The notes beneath the pieces were generated by a model, which worked only from the letters and a program-made list of their open reading frames with translations, was not told the origin of the DNA and ran no database searches. Both the position numbers and the translations under genes were made by a program. A stretch of DNA of 64,000 nt from the NCBI GenBank assembly GCA_964017065.1, contig OZ024784.1, positions 18,257,490 through 18,321,489 on the forward strand. The letters run 5' to 3'. Shown in pieces: positions 23,119-34,745 of this stretch. The first letter of the stretch is position 1, and every line of letters begins with the position of its first letter. This DNA comes from Haliclona indistincta (taxonomy: Eukaryota > Porifera > Demospongiae > Haplosclerida > Chalinidae).

Positions 23119-23520
23119 TGTATTAACCAGCCCTGTAATATCTAGTAACAAAGTCACTAGGACCACGAAGTGATCAAGGGAGCGTGCAACTCTGTATTTT
23201 CACAATACAATGGTGAAATCCAAACATGGCTGCCGTTTGACACAGGAATCTGCTGTCTACCTCTGCTAGGGTATGTTGATTACTACTACTCTCAATAACA
23301 TGTGCTGTGATCTGAAAGGTGACTAGGTGAGAGGTGTGAGACTAAACACAGGGCATAATCAACGCATTTCCTCCTTTTTGGACCATAAAGACCTCTTTGG
23401 ATGATACTATATTCAGCATCAGAATTTTGCCGTTTACATCAGTTACACGCTTCTTCGACGGGTAGGTCTCGATGATTTCTTGATAGTAGCATGCACGCTT
23501 TTTGGCTTCTATTCTCTTCA

Positions 23521-24290
23521 CTATGTGCACTCAGTGACAGTGAGTTGCTCTGCAACAGTGCAGTGTTTATTTTCGAAACTAACACTAGCTAGCACATCAA
23601 GTGGAGACAAGACTAAAATCAAAAATACCGGTCTGTCATGCCCTGAAACAACATTACAGTGTCACAATCAACTATGTACACATGCAGTTTACCATGTGTG
23701 TCCTCTACAAAGAACACCTCTCCTTGTCTGATAACTTTAGTCTCTCCACTGCTCACAGTGATCTCAACATCAGCATCAAGGTTGACTATGTACTGTCGCC
23801 GTGGAGCATTGTGCCATGAGAAATTATATGAAGGTGGAGTCTCTCTAAACATCATACCAGTGCTGGGAACCATCTGAGATAATAGACCTATTGCACCTGT
23901 TGTTATACCAACGAGTAGAGAGAGAGAGAGAGATAGAGAGAGAGAGAGGNNNNNNNNNNNNNNNNNNNNNNNNNNNNNNNNNNNNNNNNNNNNNNNNNNN
24001 NNNNNNNNNNNNNNNNNNNNNNNNNNNNNNNNNNNNNNNNNNNNNNNNNNNNNNNNNNNNNNNNNNNNNNNNNNNNNNNNNNNNNNNNNNNNNNNNNNNN
24101 NNNNNNNNNNNNNNNNNNNNNNNNNNNNNNNNNNNNNNNNNNNNNNNNNACCCACGTGTTACGCGATGGCGCTGGCTGCGGCTGTATGTTCCCAATCAGA
24201 AGCAAAGGAAGTGGTCTGCCTTGGCTGTAGAGTACTGACAAAGAGAAGCTCAGCCACTCGAGAGACTCACCATAAATCGCCAGATGTCAT
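23521..24290 (-). CDS. Cupin-domain protein, partly in the N gap
   Basis: Exon 23873-23693 reads MVPSTGMMFRETPPSYNF, then WHNAPRRQYIVNLDADVEI, and GEVFFVEDTHG, a classic single cupin beta-barrel pattern seen in small bacterial and eukaryotic cupins. It is spliced in phase 1 to exon 23642-23521 (HDRPVFLILVL, stop TAG). The N-terminal part should lie in the assembly gap 23950-24149. A possible start exon ATG 24290-24271 precedes a good gtgagt donor, but its link is unproven. Metal ligands cannot be assigned. Substrate unknown. Confidence 0.65.
23925..24149. repeat. (GA)n run and 200-base assembly gap
   Basis: A GA/GATA simple repeat runs into 200 N (23950-24149). The simple repeat probably caused the gap. 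Confidence 0.95.
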
Positions 24291-25074
24291 AGCTACTACA
24301 TTATATCATCACTACATTCTTCGTAACCGCTCTGCAATCTAATTGGTTCTGCAAATATAGTTGCAGAGGTACAGGTACCGTACAGTATTCTGATGTCCCC
24401 TGACTATTCCGTGAACGCAAATAGTCATGCCACGTCTGACTACTGTTAGCCTCGGATACGTTAACAAGACAAGCATGAAACAAATTCTCTGTGAAATAAA
24501 GCAGCTGAATGCGTACTAGCTATAGAGAGCTATATAGCTAGCAGGGGCGGTCTATTTACAGGAAAACCAACAACAGTGATGCTCCTATAATACAATCTGA
24601 CCATTTCTACCTATTGGTAGACTCACCAGTTCTACTCAGAGATCATGTAGGTGTTCAGGACCTTGAATTCACAAACAAGCTATGACATTCAGCCGGTTCT
24701 AGCTGAGATTTCTTCTCGTTTCAACGCCTTTTCATTGTCACAAAGAAGTTTAAAAGGCTTGTCCACTTGGCTCGTAGTAGAATAGAATGCCAGACAGCAG
24801 AGATGACTCGTCTTCAGTGGATTTAATCGCCTTTAGGTTCCTATAAACAGCAGCCATCTTTACTATAAAGTAGGCGTAGGCCCGTTCGCATTAGATCCTC
24901 CCCTCTAAGGTTTTATTATTATTGAACTATTGAAACCCTAGCCCTCTCACGAGACGGCAAAACTAGAAACGTTTTTTATCTAAATAGATGGGCAGGGTTT
25001 CCGAACCGGGTGTCGTTTGTCATTATGCCTCGGTGGGCGGAGCCACGAGGCATACTGTAATCGCGTTGTCTGTC
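24291..25074. other. No gene recognised
   Basis: No convincing exon. A GTGAGT donor-like site on the minus strand near 24625 follows a stretch without an open frame, possibly a 5' UTR exon of the cupin gene. Confidence 0.35.
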
Positions 25075-25655
25075 ATTAACCGGGAAGCACTCTGTTCACC
25101 CCGTTTCGATCCGTTGCCATAGCAATCACGTGATAACTAGTCTATGGACGACAACTAACTAAACCCTAAACCCTGAACCCTAAAAAACCTTTTCCTAACT
25201 GTGCAAAGTCGGAAGGGTGTCCTAACCCGGGCCTTCGGCCCTTGGTAAGCCTAAGGATCGTCGGGAGGGTCGTCCTAACCCGGGCCTTCGGCCCTTGGGA
25301 AGCCTAAGGATCGTCAGGAGGGTCGTTCTAAACAGGGCCTCTGGCCCTCACTAAGGATCGTCGAGAGTATTACTAGTAGCTAAAAAAACTTGAAGTTTTT
25401 CAGGAAAAAAAAACAAAAAAAAATGCTTACTTCGGGAATCGAACCGTGGACGTCTGCATTACAAACCACAGCACTAAACCTCTAAGCCACCGGAACCTGC
25501 TGTCTGGCCATTGCTACAAACAAGCCTTTATAGTGATTATGTACGCGCGCACGTACATAGAGTATGTATATAAGCCGCCAAAGGCGGCTCGCGCACGTGA
25601 CGTAAGTAGGTGTGGTCAGATCGAAACGGGGTGAACAGAGTGAATCCCGTCATTA
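25075..25655 (-). mobile_element. Foldback element with tRNA-derived SINE-like segment (copy B)
   Basis: Inverted ends share actctgttcaccccgtttcg. The interior has ccctaaaccctgaaccc, tandem 'ctaaggatcgtcgggagg' and gggccttcggccc units as in 2719-3231. On the minus strand at about 25500-25424 lies a tRNA-like stretch with A box TGGCTTAGAGG and B box GGTTCGATTCC followed by T runs. Acceptor and T-stem pairing fails, so it is a SINE-like relic rather than a tRNA gene. Confidence 0.65.
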
Positions 25656-25723
25656 ACCCTCGGCGCATTAGCCTCGTACCCAGGCCCAACCCCTTTTTTG
25701 AAGGGGAATTGGGCCTGGAAAGG

Positions 25724-26336
25724 TAGTCTCGTTCCCAGACCACACCTCTTCCGCTTTGCTTCTGAGAGGGTCTGGCAGCTTGCTCAACTTTTCTCGGTCT
25801 TGATGACGTTTCATTCTCAGAAAATGGGAATGACCAATCAGATCGCCTTATTTTCAAAATTCACATGACAAACGCGCCGTTGAGCACATGATCAACATGG
25901 CGATAGTGCAGTGTGTTCAGATTCATCGATGACAGAGAGCATCTAGGGTAATCTTCGTTGACTAATAAGTACTACGAGGCAGCCAGCTACTTCTTAGCTG
26001 GCTCAAACGAGTGATTTCGCTACCAACAGGTGTGGAAAAATAATTTGCAATTTATTGTTGTTGCCATTACATTTGTGAGCGTTGCCATCTTCGAGCGCCA
26101 CCAAGGAACACAGCATAGTACCTGTCGTGTCTTCCTGACCCGATCTATAACTATTGTCGAGTGCTGTATAGTTTATGTGACCACAGACATTAGTATACAG
26201 ACAATTTGTCCGCATATTGCATCCGTGTACCTATTGAACGTGTGACAATGACGTCACCAAGACCGAGAAAAGTTGAGCAAGCTGCCAGACCCTCTCAGAA
26301 GCAAAGCGGAAGAGGTGTGGTCTGGGAACGAGACTA
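25724..26336. mobile_element. Mutator-like MITE, 9-bp target duplication (TAGTCTCG ends)
   Basis: 613 bp with inverted ends of about 86 bp that differ at about one position (tagtctcgttcccagacc) and a perfect 9-bp duplication ctggaaagg at 25715-25723 and 26337-26345. It is inserted in an older 'tagcctcg..ccaggccc' MITE that starts near 25668. No transposase frame in the 440-bp centre. Confidence 0.85.
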
Positions 26337-26344
26337 CTGGAAAG

Positions 26345-27110
26345 GTTGCCATAGTTTTCATGTTTTGCCGTATTTCAATATTACACTCTTTTTATTCATA
26401 GTAGACTTCTTCTCTTGGTAGTTCATCGCAAACACGACAAACGTCTAGTCTAGATCTCATCGCCGCCATAGAACGAACTGTAGAACTTAACTTAACTGCA
26501 TGTAGCATGCAATTCTGCGTCGCATTCTCGTAACGAACAAGTGTCACACGTGAGTTTCACGTGACTAAATACTGCAATCTGATTGGCAGCGCCTCTTTTT
26601 GTGCGCACAATGTAAACATGAAAACTGTAGCAACCTTACCAGGCCATCATATCTCGTTAGAGAGGTGTGGCCTGGGTACGAGGCTATCGGCGCATGCGCG
26701 AGGGTTACGGTACTTGGTTTGTCATTCATTAACCCTCGGCGCATGCGCGAGGGTTACGGTACTTGCTTTGTCGTTAACCCTCGGCGCATGCGCGAGGGTT
26801 ACGGTACTTGCTTTGTCGGTCGGTCTGTCTGTCTCTTCTGCTACAGAGATCAGCGATCGCTTCTACGCGTCAACTAAGGTATGAACAGGCTAAGCACGAC
26901 CATGGCTTGCAATGTGACTCGTGGATTTTGCTAAAGTGCTTTCGTTCTCGAGTTATGTATGGCTGGCTCACCTTGACGGCCATCTTGGACCTCTTTGACG
27001 ACAAACGTGCCCATAGTTGACTACCTAGGTACTTGTAGATTCCATCTAAACTTCATGACAGCTCTGGGGGTGCGTAGACATCTCAAGAAAAAGCCTATCA
27101 AAGCCAAGAG
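26345..27110. repeat. Repeat-rich, includes palindromic tandem units
   Basis: 26687-26815 holds three copies of a unit of about 45 bp built around the palindrome-like aaccctcggcgcatgcgcg.agggtt, followed by a short (TCGG/TCTG) run. A fragment of the 'tagcctcg' MITE is at 26661-26685. No gene seen. Confidence 0.6.
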
Positions 27111-27116
27111 CAATGG

Positions 27117-28555
27117 CTACCTACCAAGAGTAAATAATAGAAGAGAGAGTATCCAACTCCAATATACCCGTCAGGGACACTCTCGGGAAAGTAACGTGAC
27201 CAGCACGCGAGCAAATTGACGTAATCTGACGTACATGTGGCAGTGGAAATCTTGCCTTCGTAGCTTGTTGTCGCGCCCCGCCTACACCTTGAAGCTATAC
27301 ATTTGTAAACAGCTCGATAAACAGCAAGCGACTCCGCTCCACAGGCAAAGCGAGCAGCCACTCGTTCACCAGGCTACCTTAAACACTGCTGGGGAAAAAC
27401 GGCGGCTTAAATTTCGAGTGATTTCGTGTGGGACGCACCGTGACCAAATAAGATAGCCATCTTCTGGAGGACTTCAAACTGTGATACTGGCATCCACCTG
27501 CAGGCTCTATATCACGCATCCGACTTGAAAATGCTAGCCTTGACTTTCAAGTGCTGTTGCAATCGTGATCGCGGATTCGCGGGCGCGCATACTAAGTCAT
27601 GACGTTACACGATGAATAATTAATACCGATAAACGTCATCTGCTCGCGTGCTGGTCACGTTACTTTCCCGAGAGTGTCCTTGACGGGTATATTGGAGTGG
27701 GTACTGGTAAAACCAGGAACGGGAAACGAGGAAACGGGAAACAAGAAACGGGAAATAAGAAATGGGAAACCGGAAATGAGAAATCAGAAACCAAAATAGC
27801 TGTCTCTAAAAGTACAGCTGAGAGCTGCATGACGAGACTGCTTGCATCAGTGGTGCACGGTCACTATGAGTACCGTCTGTTCACGTACTGAGTTAGTACT
27901 AACTGCAGTCTAGCGCAGTTTCATGATCTGAGACTGTAAACACGCTGGTCTAGCCAGCGTGGACGACGGTGAGTACTGTGCAGTCTAGTGTGCAGTGCCT
28001 GGCTACGGTTGGCTCGTAATTTTACACAACAGAGTTTTATAAATCTTACACAAAATGGAAGTAGTGATAATAGTACAAAGGCAATGAAGAATTGAGATAG
28101 CTCAGTTAAATCTGATGAATAAAAGGATGATAGCTAGGGTCAAATCACTCATAAGGCTACAATGATTGATGTGTTCTGTATTATACGTGAACGTACCGTC
28201 CACCACTCAGGGCACAGATCATATCGTAGACTGCACATTCACCGTCATTCACGCTGGCTATACCAGCGTGTTTATAGCCTCACAGATCATGACAGTGCGC
28301 TAGACTGCAGTCAGTACTAACTACGTGAACAGTACTAGTGACTGTGCACCACATGATGATGCATACAGTCTTGTCAGCTTGCTCAGCTGTACTTCTAGAG
28401 ACAGCTACAATGTATTTTGGTTACTGATTTCTGGTTTCTCATTTCCGGTTTCCCATTTCTTATTTCCCATTTCCTCGTTTCCCGTTCCTGGTTTTACCAG
28501 TACCTTATTGGAGTTGGATACTCTCTCTTCTATTATTTACTCTTGCTACCTACTC
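27117..28555. mobile_element. Foldback element interrupted by a second foldback
   Basis: Outer arms (27117-27190; 27636-27700 plus 28504-28555) share gtatccaactccaatatacc and gacactctcggg. The right arm is split by an 803-bp element (27701-28503) with long inverted arms (gtactggtaaaaccagg, then purine-rich gggaaa repeats). An imperfect tattggagt(g/t)gg duplication flanks the insertion. Confidence 0.7.
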
Positions 28556-28725
28556 AGTGTTCACGGTCACGCCCACTTGACACACCTTGTGTCGGTTGTG
28601 GTCAGCACTTTGCTGTCTTCTGGTTAGCAGTGCAGTTTCAATAGCAAACAGGTTGGCTTTAGTTGCAAAGCTCCTTCTGCAAACCGTAACTAAGGAGCTA
28701 ACTCTACAATGTTTGCAGCGGTGCT

Positions 28726-29095
28726 CAAACGCCGAGGGTTCGTGAAATTCGTTCATTCTGTCTGTCTGTCTGTCTGTTACACCATTTTTTCAGCGCACGC
28801 TGAAAGGTAAGCTCTGAAACTTGCAATGCAGGTAGAACTCGATATTATCTCGGTTGTGAACTAGCGAAAGTTCGATGCAAAGCTTTGTTCTAGAGTTATG
28901 GCGCGGTTTGCTTACTTTGTTTACCGTTGCTGGCAATCTGGACTTCTCCAAAGGCAAAGCTGTCCACAGTTGACTGTCTAGAAGCTGATAGGTTAGAATG
29001 TACTACAGAATAGCAGCGCAGGTCCAGAGAAATCGTGTAGGCAAACTAGCTATCTCGCTCATGGTATGCGTGTGCTGTGTAGACACGCCCAGTTG
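28726..29095 (+). repeat. Dispersed repeat, left part, interrupted by the LINE
   Basis: Member of a family also at about 12840-13030, 33525-33990, 41826-42660 and inverted at 59600-59890. Shared core: gcaaagctgtccacagttga, ctagaagctgataggtt and ggtccagagaaatcgtgta. The unit stops at 29095 after cagttgaattgtgg and resumes at about 33462 (acagaaatcctgtatac), so the LINE inserted here with a small deletion of the target. Confidence 0.7.
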
Positions 29096-29215
29096 AATTG
29101 TGGGTTTTTTATGGCAAATATAAAGCTCAATAGCCAGTGGCTAATAGAGAGCAGCAAAAATAAATAAATATAATAAAATAGTAATAAAATACGACTATTA
29201 TAAATTATGGTAGAG

Positions 29216-32200
29216 TTAAGGTAGGGTATTGTTAATATGTCTAGAGACTTGAAAAGAAAAACTGGACAGAGAGAGAGAAGATTTGATAGAAGAGTCAAGA
29301 GAGTTCCATAGAAGAATTGTAGAGGGAAAATAGGATTTAGAGAAGGAACTGGAGCGGGAAAAAACAGGAATGAAGTTGTTAGGGTCATAGGAGCGAATGG
29401 GGTAGGGAGGACGGGGGTATTTTATGAGAATAGAGGAGCAAGGAAAGTGAGAAGGGTTGTGGGAAATTTTAAAGAGAGATTTTAGACTTGAAATTTTGCG
29501 GCGAGAAGAGAGACTAGAAATGTGATGAGAAGAAGAAATAGAGGGAATAGAGTCGGAATTGAATTTAGAAGCGAGATTTAAAGCAAAAGACTGGACAGAT
29601 TCTAGTTTATAAGACAGTGTGGAAGAGGAAGGAGACCAGACAGGAGAGCAGTATTCTAGAATTGGACGGACTAATGAAAAATATAAACGAATAATAGAAG
29701 AGGAAAAAGAAAAACGATAAAAATGTCTGAAAATTAAACCTAATATTTTACGGGATTTTTTACAAATGTGGGAAATGTGCATGGAGAAAGTAAGAGACGG
29801 AGTGAGAAAAACACCTATAGATACTTAAAAAAATAAACACGATCAATAGGGGAGTCAGAGATAAGCAGAGGAGGGAGAGAATTAACAAAAGAGGAGTTAG
29901 AGCGTTGAAAGAACATATATTTACACTTAGAGGGGTTAAGGAAAAGAAAATTAGAAGAGAGCCAAGAGGAAACACAAGAGAGGTCTGATTGGAGGTTATA
30001 AAAATCATGAGAGGAGTTAATAGGTTTAAAAATAAATATGTTGTCAGCATAGAGGATTAGGTGGCAATTAAGTGATAGGAAAAGGTGAGTGATTCCATTA
30101 ACATATAATATGAAGAGCAGAGGACCAAGAATTGAGCCTTGTGGGACACCAGAGAGAACAGATTCAGAAGAAGAGGAGGAGCCATTGAGACGGACAGATT
30201 GAGACCTGTTGAGAAGGTAGGAATGCAGCCAGTTTAACAGGAGAGGAGGAAAATTTTGAGAAGAGAGGAGGTCAAGCAGAGGTTGATGAGGGACAGAGTC
30301 AAAGGCTTTTTTTAGATCTAGGAATACACCACAAACAGAGGAGTTTGACTCAAGGAGAGAGTGTATGGAATGAGTGGAGTAGAGAAGAGCATTAGTAGTA
30401 GATCTGTGGGGAACAAAACCAAATTGAAGAGGAGAAATTAAATTATTAGAGAGAGAGAAATCAAGAAGGATAGAATGGATGTGTTTTTCAAGGAGTTTAT
30501 TAACTAAAGAGAGGAGAGAGATGGGATGATAGTTAGAGGGTGAGGATGAAGGAGGAGAGGATTTAGGAATGGGGACAATAGAGGAGATTTTCCAGTCAAG
30601 GGGGACAAGACCGGAGGAGATGGAAAGGTTGAATAAAATAGAGAGAGGGAGAGAGATAGAATGAGCAGAGGATTTAAGCATAAAAGAGGAAATAGAATCA
30701 GGACCAGAGGCAGTTTTGGAGGGGAGAGACATGATTAACTTTAGAACAGTATCTTCAGTGCACAAGAAAGTATGATCAAGAGGAGGACAGGAGAAAGGAG
30801 GGATTGGATTAAGAGTGTTAGCTGAAGAATTGAAGCAAGAAGCAAAGAAAGAATTTAGACAGTGAGACTTGTCGGAATCAGAAGTGAGGAGAGAGCCGTT
30901 GGAGAAGAGGGGAGGGACAGTAGAAGGAGACTTGCGGAGAGATTTTACAAAGGACCAGAATTTATCGGGAGAGGAAGAGAGTTGATTAAAGTAGGATTTT
31001 TTAGACTTTTTTATAGAAGAAGAAATAGAATTGCGGAGGGAACGGTATAAAGGAAGGAGGCTTGGGAAAGATTTAGAGCGGCGGAAGAGAGCTTGACGGC
31101 GACGAATTTTTGGAAGGAGGGATTTAGGGAGCCAAGGAGGGAGAGGAGAAGGAGAGATTAGTTTAGTGGGAATACAGAGAGACATAATTTCTAGGAACTT
31201 CGATTTGAAAGCAGACCAGCATTCGTCAATGTCGGAGGAAGAGAGGAGAGAAGTCCAAGGGACCTCAGATAAGAGAGTGTTCATTAAATCTATGTTAGCT
31301 TTTTTGTAAATCCAGACTTTTCGTTTGTAACGGAAAGGAGGAGCTTTATGGCATGAGGAGGGTAGGCTAGTGGATAGAAGGATGGAGAGGTGATCAGAAG
31401 AGGAGACAGGAGGAAGAATAGTGTGGGAAGAAGAGAAGGAAGATGGAACAAAAGCTAGATCAATAGTTGAGGGAGAACCTGATGGGGAGAAATGAGTAGG
31501 ATTTGAAATAATTTGAGAGAGAGAGTAGGAGGCAGCAAAGGATTTTAAATCAGAGAGCAGAGGGCTTTCAGAGGAGGAGGCCTTAGAAAAATTAATGTTA
31601 AAGTCACCTACAATGAGTAAGTTCAAAATTGTGGAGGAGGGAAGAGAAGAGATTAAGGAAATGAATGAAGATAAAGCAGTGGAAGAAGAGGGCGGACGAT
31701 AGAAATTACCTATGAAGAGGCGACGATGGTTGAAAAAAAGGGAACAAAGTAAGAACTCAGACTCATTTGTAGGGATAGAGACCAGAGAAGGAGAAAGAGA
31801 TGAGTGAATAAAAGTTGCGACACCTCCACCATGACGGTTGCGATCACAGCGGAAGAGAAGATGGTTAGGAATGCTTAGCTCGGGATCAAGAATGTCAGGG
31901 GAGAGCCAGGACTCAGACACACAAATAACATCAGGCGAGAGGGAAGTGCATAAAAGGCGGAGGTCATCAATTTTAGGGAAGAGACTACGAGCATTGAAGA
32001 AGTAGATTTTTAATTGAGGACTGGAGGAGGAGGAGGATTGGGGAAGTGAGGCTGATGAGACAGCTGAGAGGAATGGAGTAGGCGGAAAAGAGGAGCGATC
32101 AGAGAGTGAAAAAGAGGTAGAAGAAGAGGATTGAGATGACGAGGATGGAGAGGGGGAGGAAGTGGGAGGAGGGAAGGAGGAGGGAGGGAGGGTGGAGGGA

Positions 32201-32700
32201 GGCGACATTGTTGATGAGGAGGGGAGGGGAAGAGTGGCGGTGGTTGAGATGGAGGAGAGAGGAGGGAACATGGAATAGATTGAAGAGGAGGGAGCTGGGG
32301 AGATAGAGAGGGGTAAAGAGCTTGAGACTGAGGAAAAATAGGGGGTGCATGGGGAGGGAAGAGGAAGGTCTGGGGGAGGGAGAGTGGGTAGAAGAGGGAG
32401 AGGAGGAGGATGAGATTGAGTGCGAGGGAGAGGTTGTGTTGGGCAATAGGGAAGGATAGGAGGAGGTTGAGGATGAAGACGAGGGGGGATTTGAGGAGGA
32501 TGGATGAGGGGGAGAGAGTGAAAAGGAGATTGAGGGTTTAGATAGAGATGAGAAGGAGTGGGTAAGAGAGGAGGTCGGGAGGAAAGTGGTAAACGAAGAG
32601 GTGGAGCTGGGAGAGATATTGGAGGAGGTTGGGAGACCGGAGGGTGAGGGCAGTAATAGAGGAGATTGGGATGGAGGATGTAGATGAGGAGGTAGAGCAC
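29216..32700 (-). pseudogene. LINE ORF2: endonuclease-reverse transcriptase, broken
   Basis: The long frame 32700-29815 begins in a Pro/Ser-rich tract, then shows endonuclease motifs (FFNARSL, SESWLSPD, NRHGGGVA, GDFNINF, SSDHLS) and RT motifs (LQFGFVPHRST, FLDLKKAFDSVP, GVPQGSILGPLLF). The motif expected to be YADD reads YADN, losing a catalytic aspartate. The frame ends at a stop near 29815, and the homologous C-terminal part (HISHICKKSRKILG, then RPILEYCSPVWSP) continues in another frame down to 29216. So at least one frameshift separates the RT from its thumb and C-terminus. Confidence 0.85.
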
Positions 32701-33308
32701 GAAGCCGTGATATTGGAGGGGGGTGAGGTAGAGGAACAGGATGAGGAGGAGTGGGTAAAAGAGGTGAGCGAGGAGGTTGGGAGGAAGGAGGTGGGGTTGG
32801 ACGTATGCAAGGGAAGGGAGGTTTTGGATTTTGACGGCGCTTGGACAAAAAAGAAGAATTTGAAGAAGAGGGTAGAGGAGAGACAGTACAAGAAGAGGGG
32901 GCAGGAATCATTGGTGATGCCGGAGGACGAGAAGGTGGGAGAGGAGAGGAGAGAGAGTGCATGGATCAAGTTGGCGAAGGCAGATTCAAGAGCAGAGATA
33001 CGAGAATTGAGTGAAGAAAGGGTAAGAGAAGATGCTTTAATGCAGTGGGGACAGACAAAGGGGAAAGTAGGAGCAACATGTTTGGATACACCAACGCATT
33101 TACAGTGGCTCCAGCAGCTGCAAGATTCGCACTCTATCATGCTACCGGAGTCTAGGTTAGAGCCACAGACACACTTAACTATTTCAACCGCTGGAGGACC
33201 CGGGTTAGATTCTACATCACCGCAGAGGAGGAGGAGAAGGAGAAAGTAGAGATGCGGGGGCGACCTAAAACGAGATTGGCGCGAAGGACGGCGGTAGACC
33301 AGCTGCAT
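32538..33308 (-). pseudogene. LINE ORF1 with 2A-like motif and PHD finger, frameshifted
   Basis: From the minus-strand ATG at 33308: a short basic lead, a Leu run, then GDVESNPGP, which satisfies the 2A consensus D-x-E-x-N-P-G-P. It is followed by a Cys/His cluster (VKCVCGSN, MIECESCSCWSHCKCV, FVCPHC) with PHD-finger spacing and a heptad-like stretch (LNSRISALESAFANLI). After about 32960 the natural Pro/Ser-rich continuation is in another frame (32962-32099), implying a frameshift. ORF1 PHD fingers and 2A sequences are both known from CR1-like LINEs of invertebrates. Confidence 0.75.
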
Positions 33309-33524
33309 AGGGCGAACTCTGGAAAAGGACAGCGGAGGAAGGACTCGAGCAGAGGACAGCTAGCTCACAGGAAGCTAGGAGAATGGGAGAGTAGCCAAAG
33401 GGAGGAACGATAAACGTAGATTATGAAGAAGACAGCTATGACTAACTTGTGGAGCGACAGAAATCCTGTATACATGCATCTGCAGTTGCTGTGTTTGTGG
33501 AATGGTGGATAGTTGTGTTTGCTT

Positions 33525-33998
33525 GTCATTCCACCGAGGCATCTGCACCTGAGGTGCTATTTTTCCGTCTGTTACTTCAGTTTTGCGGCGCACGCTGAAC
33601 GATGAGCCCTGAAACTAGCAATGCAAGTAGAACTCGATATTATCTCGCTTTTGAACATTTGAAACTTGTATACGAAGCTTCGTTCTCGAGTTATGACGTG
33701 ATGTGCTTTGTTTACCGTTGCTGGCGATCTGGACTTCTCCAAAGGCAAAGCTGTCCACAGTTGACTGCCTAGAAGCTGATAGGTTCAAATTTTACTACAG
33801 GATAGCAGCGCAGGTCCAGAGAAATCGTGTAAGCAAGCTATGGAAGCTATCTCGCTCGTGGTATGCGTGTGACTGTTGCGCTCGACGTTGCGCTAAACTC
33901 TGTAGACACGCCCAGTTGAATTGTGGTTAGCACTGATTGGCTTCTGATTGCATAACTATAGCACTGCATTGTACAGAAATCCTGTAAGTGGAATGATG
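33525..33998 (+). repeat. Dispersed repeat, second copy
   Basis: Starts ccaccgaggcatctgcacct, runs through the shared core (gcaaagctgtccacagttga) and ends where a TA-flanked element is inserted (34003). The continuation of the target (ttgtgtttg) is found at 39109. Confidence 0.65.
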
Positions 33999-34365
33999 GA
34001 TACCGTATAACCGGTAATTTTCGACACCGAAATATTTCGTACGTTAAATTTTAGATAGGATTTAATTTTCGTAACGTTTTCGCCTTTCGAAAATTAAATC
34101 GCACCAAAATTTAAATTTGCCATAAAATTCAAGAGGGTGCGGTATTGGCTATTTTCACTTAAGCTAGCAAAAATAGCAGTTGTATCTAGCAGTGCTAGTT
34201 TACTATCTTTCAAGACTTTGCTAGGATTACAGTTCTCATCTGATTACTAAAGTGATCAGTGCTAATATTATACTGCTATTATTGATGCTATTTTTGCTAT
34301 TTTTACTACTTTGCTATTTTTTGCTGTTTAATAATTGTTGCTACAGTACTATTATAATCTGAGTG

Positions 34366-34745
34366 AGCATGCTATTATGCTATTTTTGCTATTTTGCTAT
34401 TATTAAAATTTAATACTGTTCATACATACTAAAGTAGTGTGCATGCTATTATGCTATTTTTGCTATTTTGCTATTGTTCATACATACTAAAGTAGTGAGC
34501 ATGCTATTATGCTATTTTTGCTATTTTGCTATTATTAAAATTTAATACTGTTCATACATACTAAAGTAGTGAGCATGCTATTATGCTATTTTTGCTATTT
34601 TGCTATTATTAAAATTTAATACTGTTCATACAATTACTAAAGTAGTGTGCATGCTATTATGCTATTTTTGCTATTTTGCTATTATTAAAATTTAATACTG
34701 TTCATGCATACTAAAGTAGTGAGCATGCTATTATGCTATAATTTT
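34366..34745. repeat. Tandem array of about 75-bp units
   Basis: About five units built from gctattatgctatttttgc plus actgttcatacatactaaag. The same gctatt/aatagc vocabulary appears inverted in the 60-bp array at 37381-38515, so the two arrays sit as inverted blocks at the two ends of the element. Confidence 0.8.

Larger units (their letters stand above)
29096..33461 (-). mobile_element. CR1/L2-type non-LTR retrotransposon, decayed
   Basis: A LINE of about 4.4 kb in antisense orientation inside the repeat at 28726/33462. Order on its own strand: ORF1 (2A-like, PHD, Pro/Ser-rich), apurinic endonuclease, reverse transcriptase and C-terminal region. The coding strand is strikingly pyrimidine-rich. 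Its 3' end is AT-rich without a long poly-A, as in CR1/L2-like clades. Frameshifts near 32960 and 29820 and a damaged RT active site make it immobile. Confidence 0.85.

Noticed and set aside
23342..23530. 62-codon minus-strand frame overlapping the cupin stop
   Set aside because: It looks faintly protein-like but has no splice link in the right phase and no recognised family.
32629..33249. 206-codon plus-strand frame rich in Glu and Arg
   Set aside because: It is the antisense of the LINE ORF1, whose coding strand is pyrimidine-rich.
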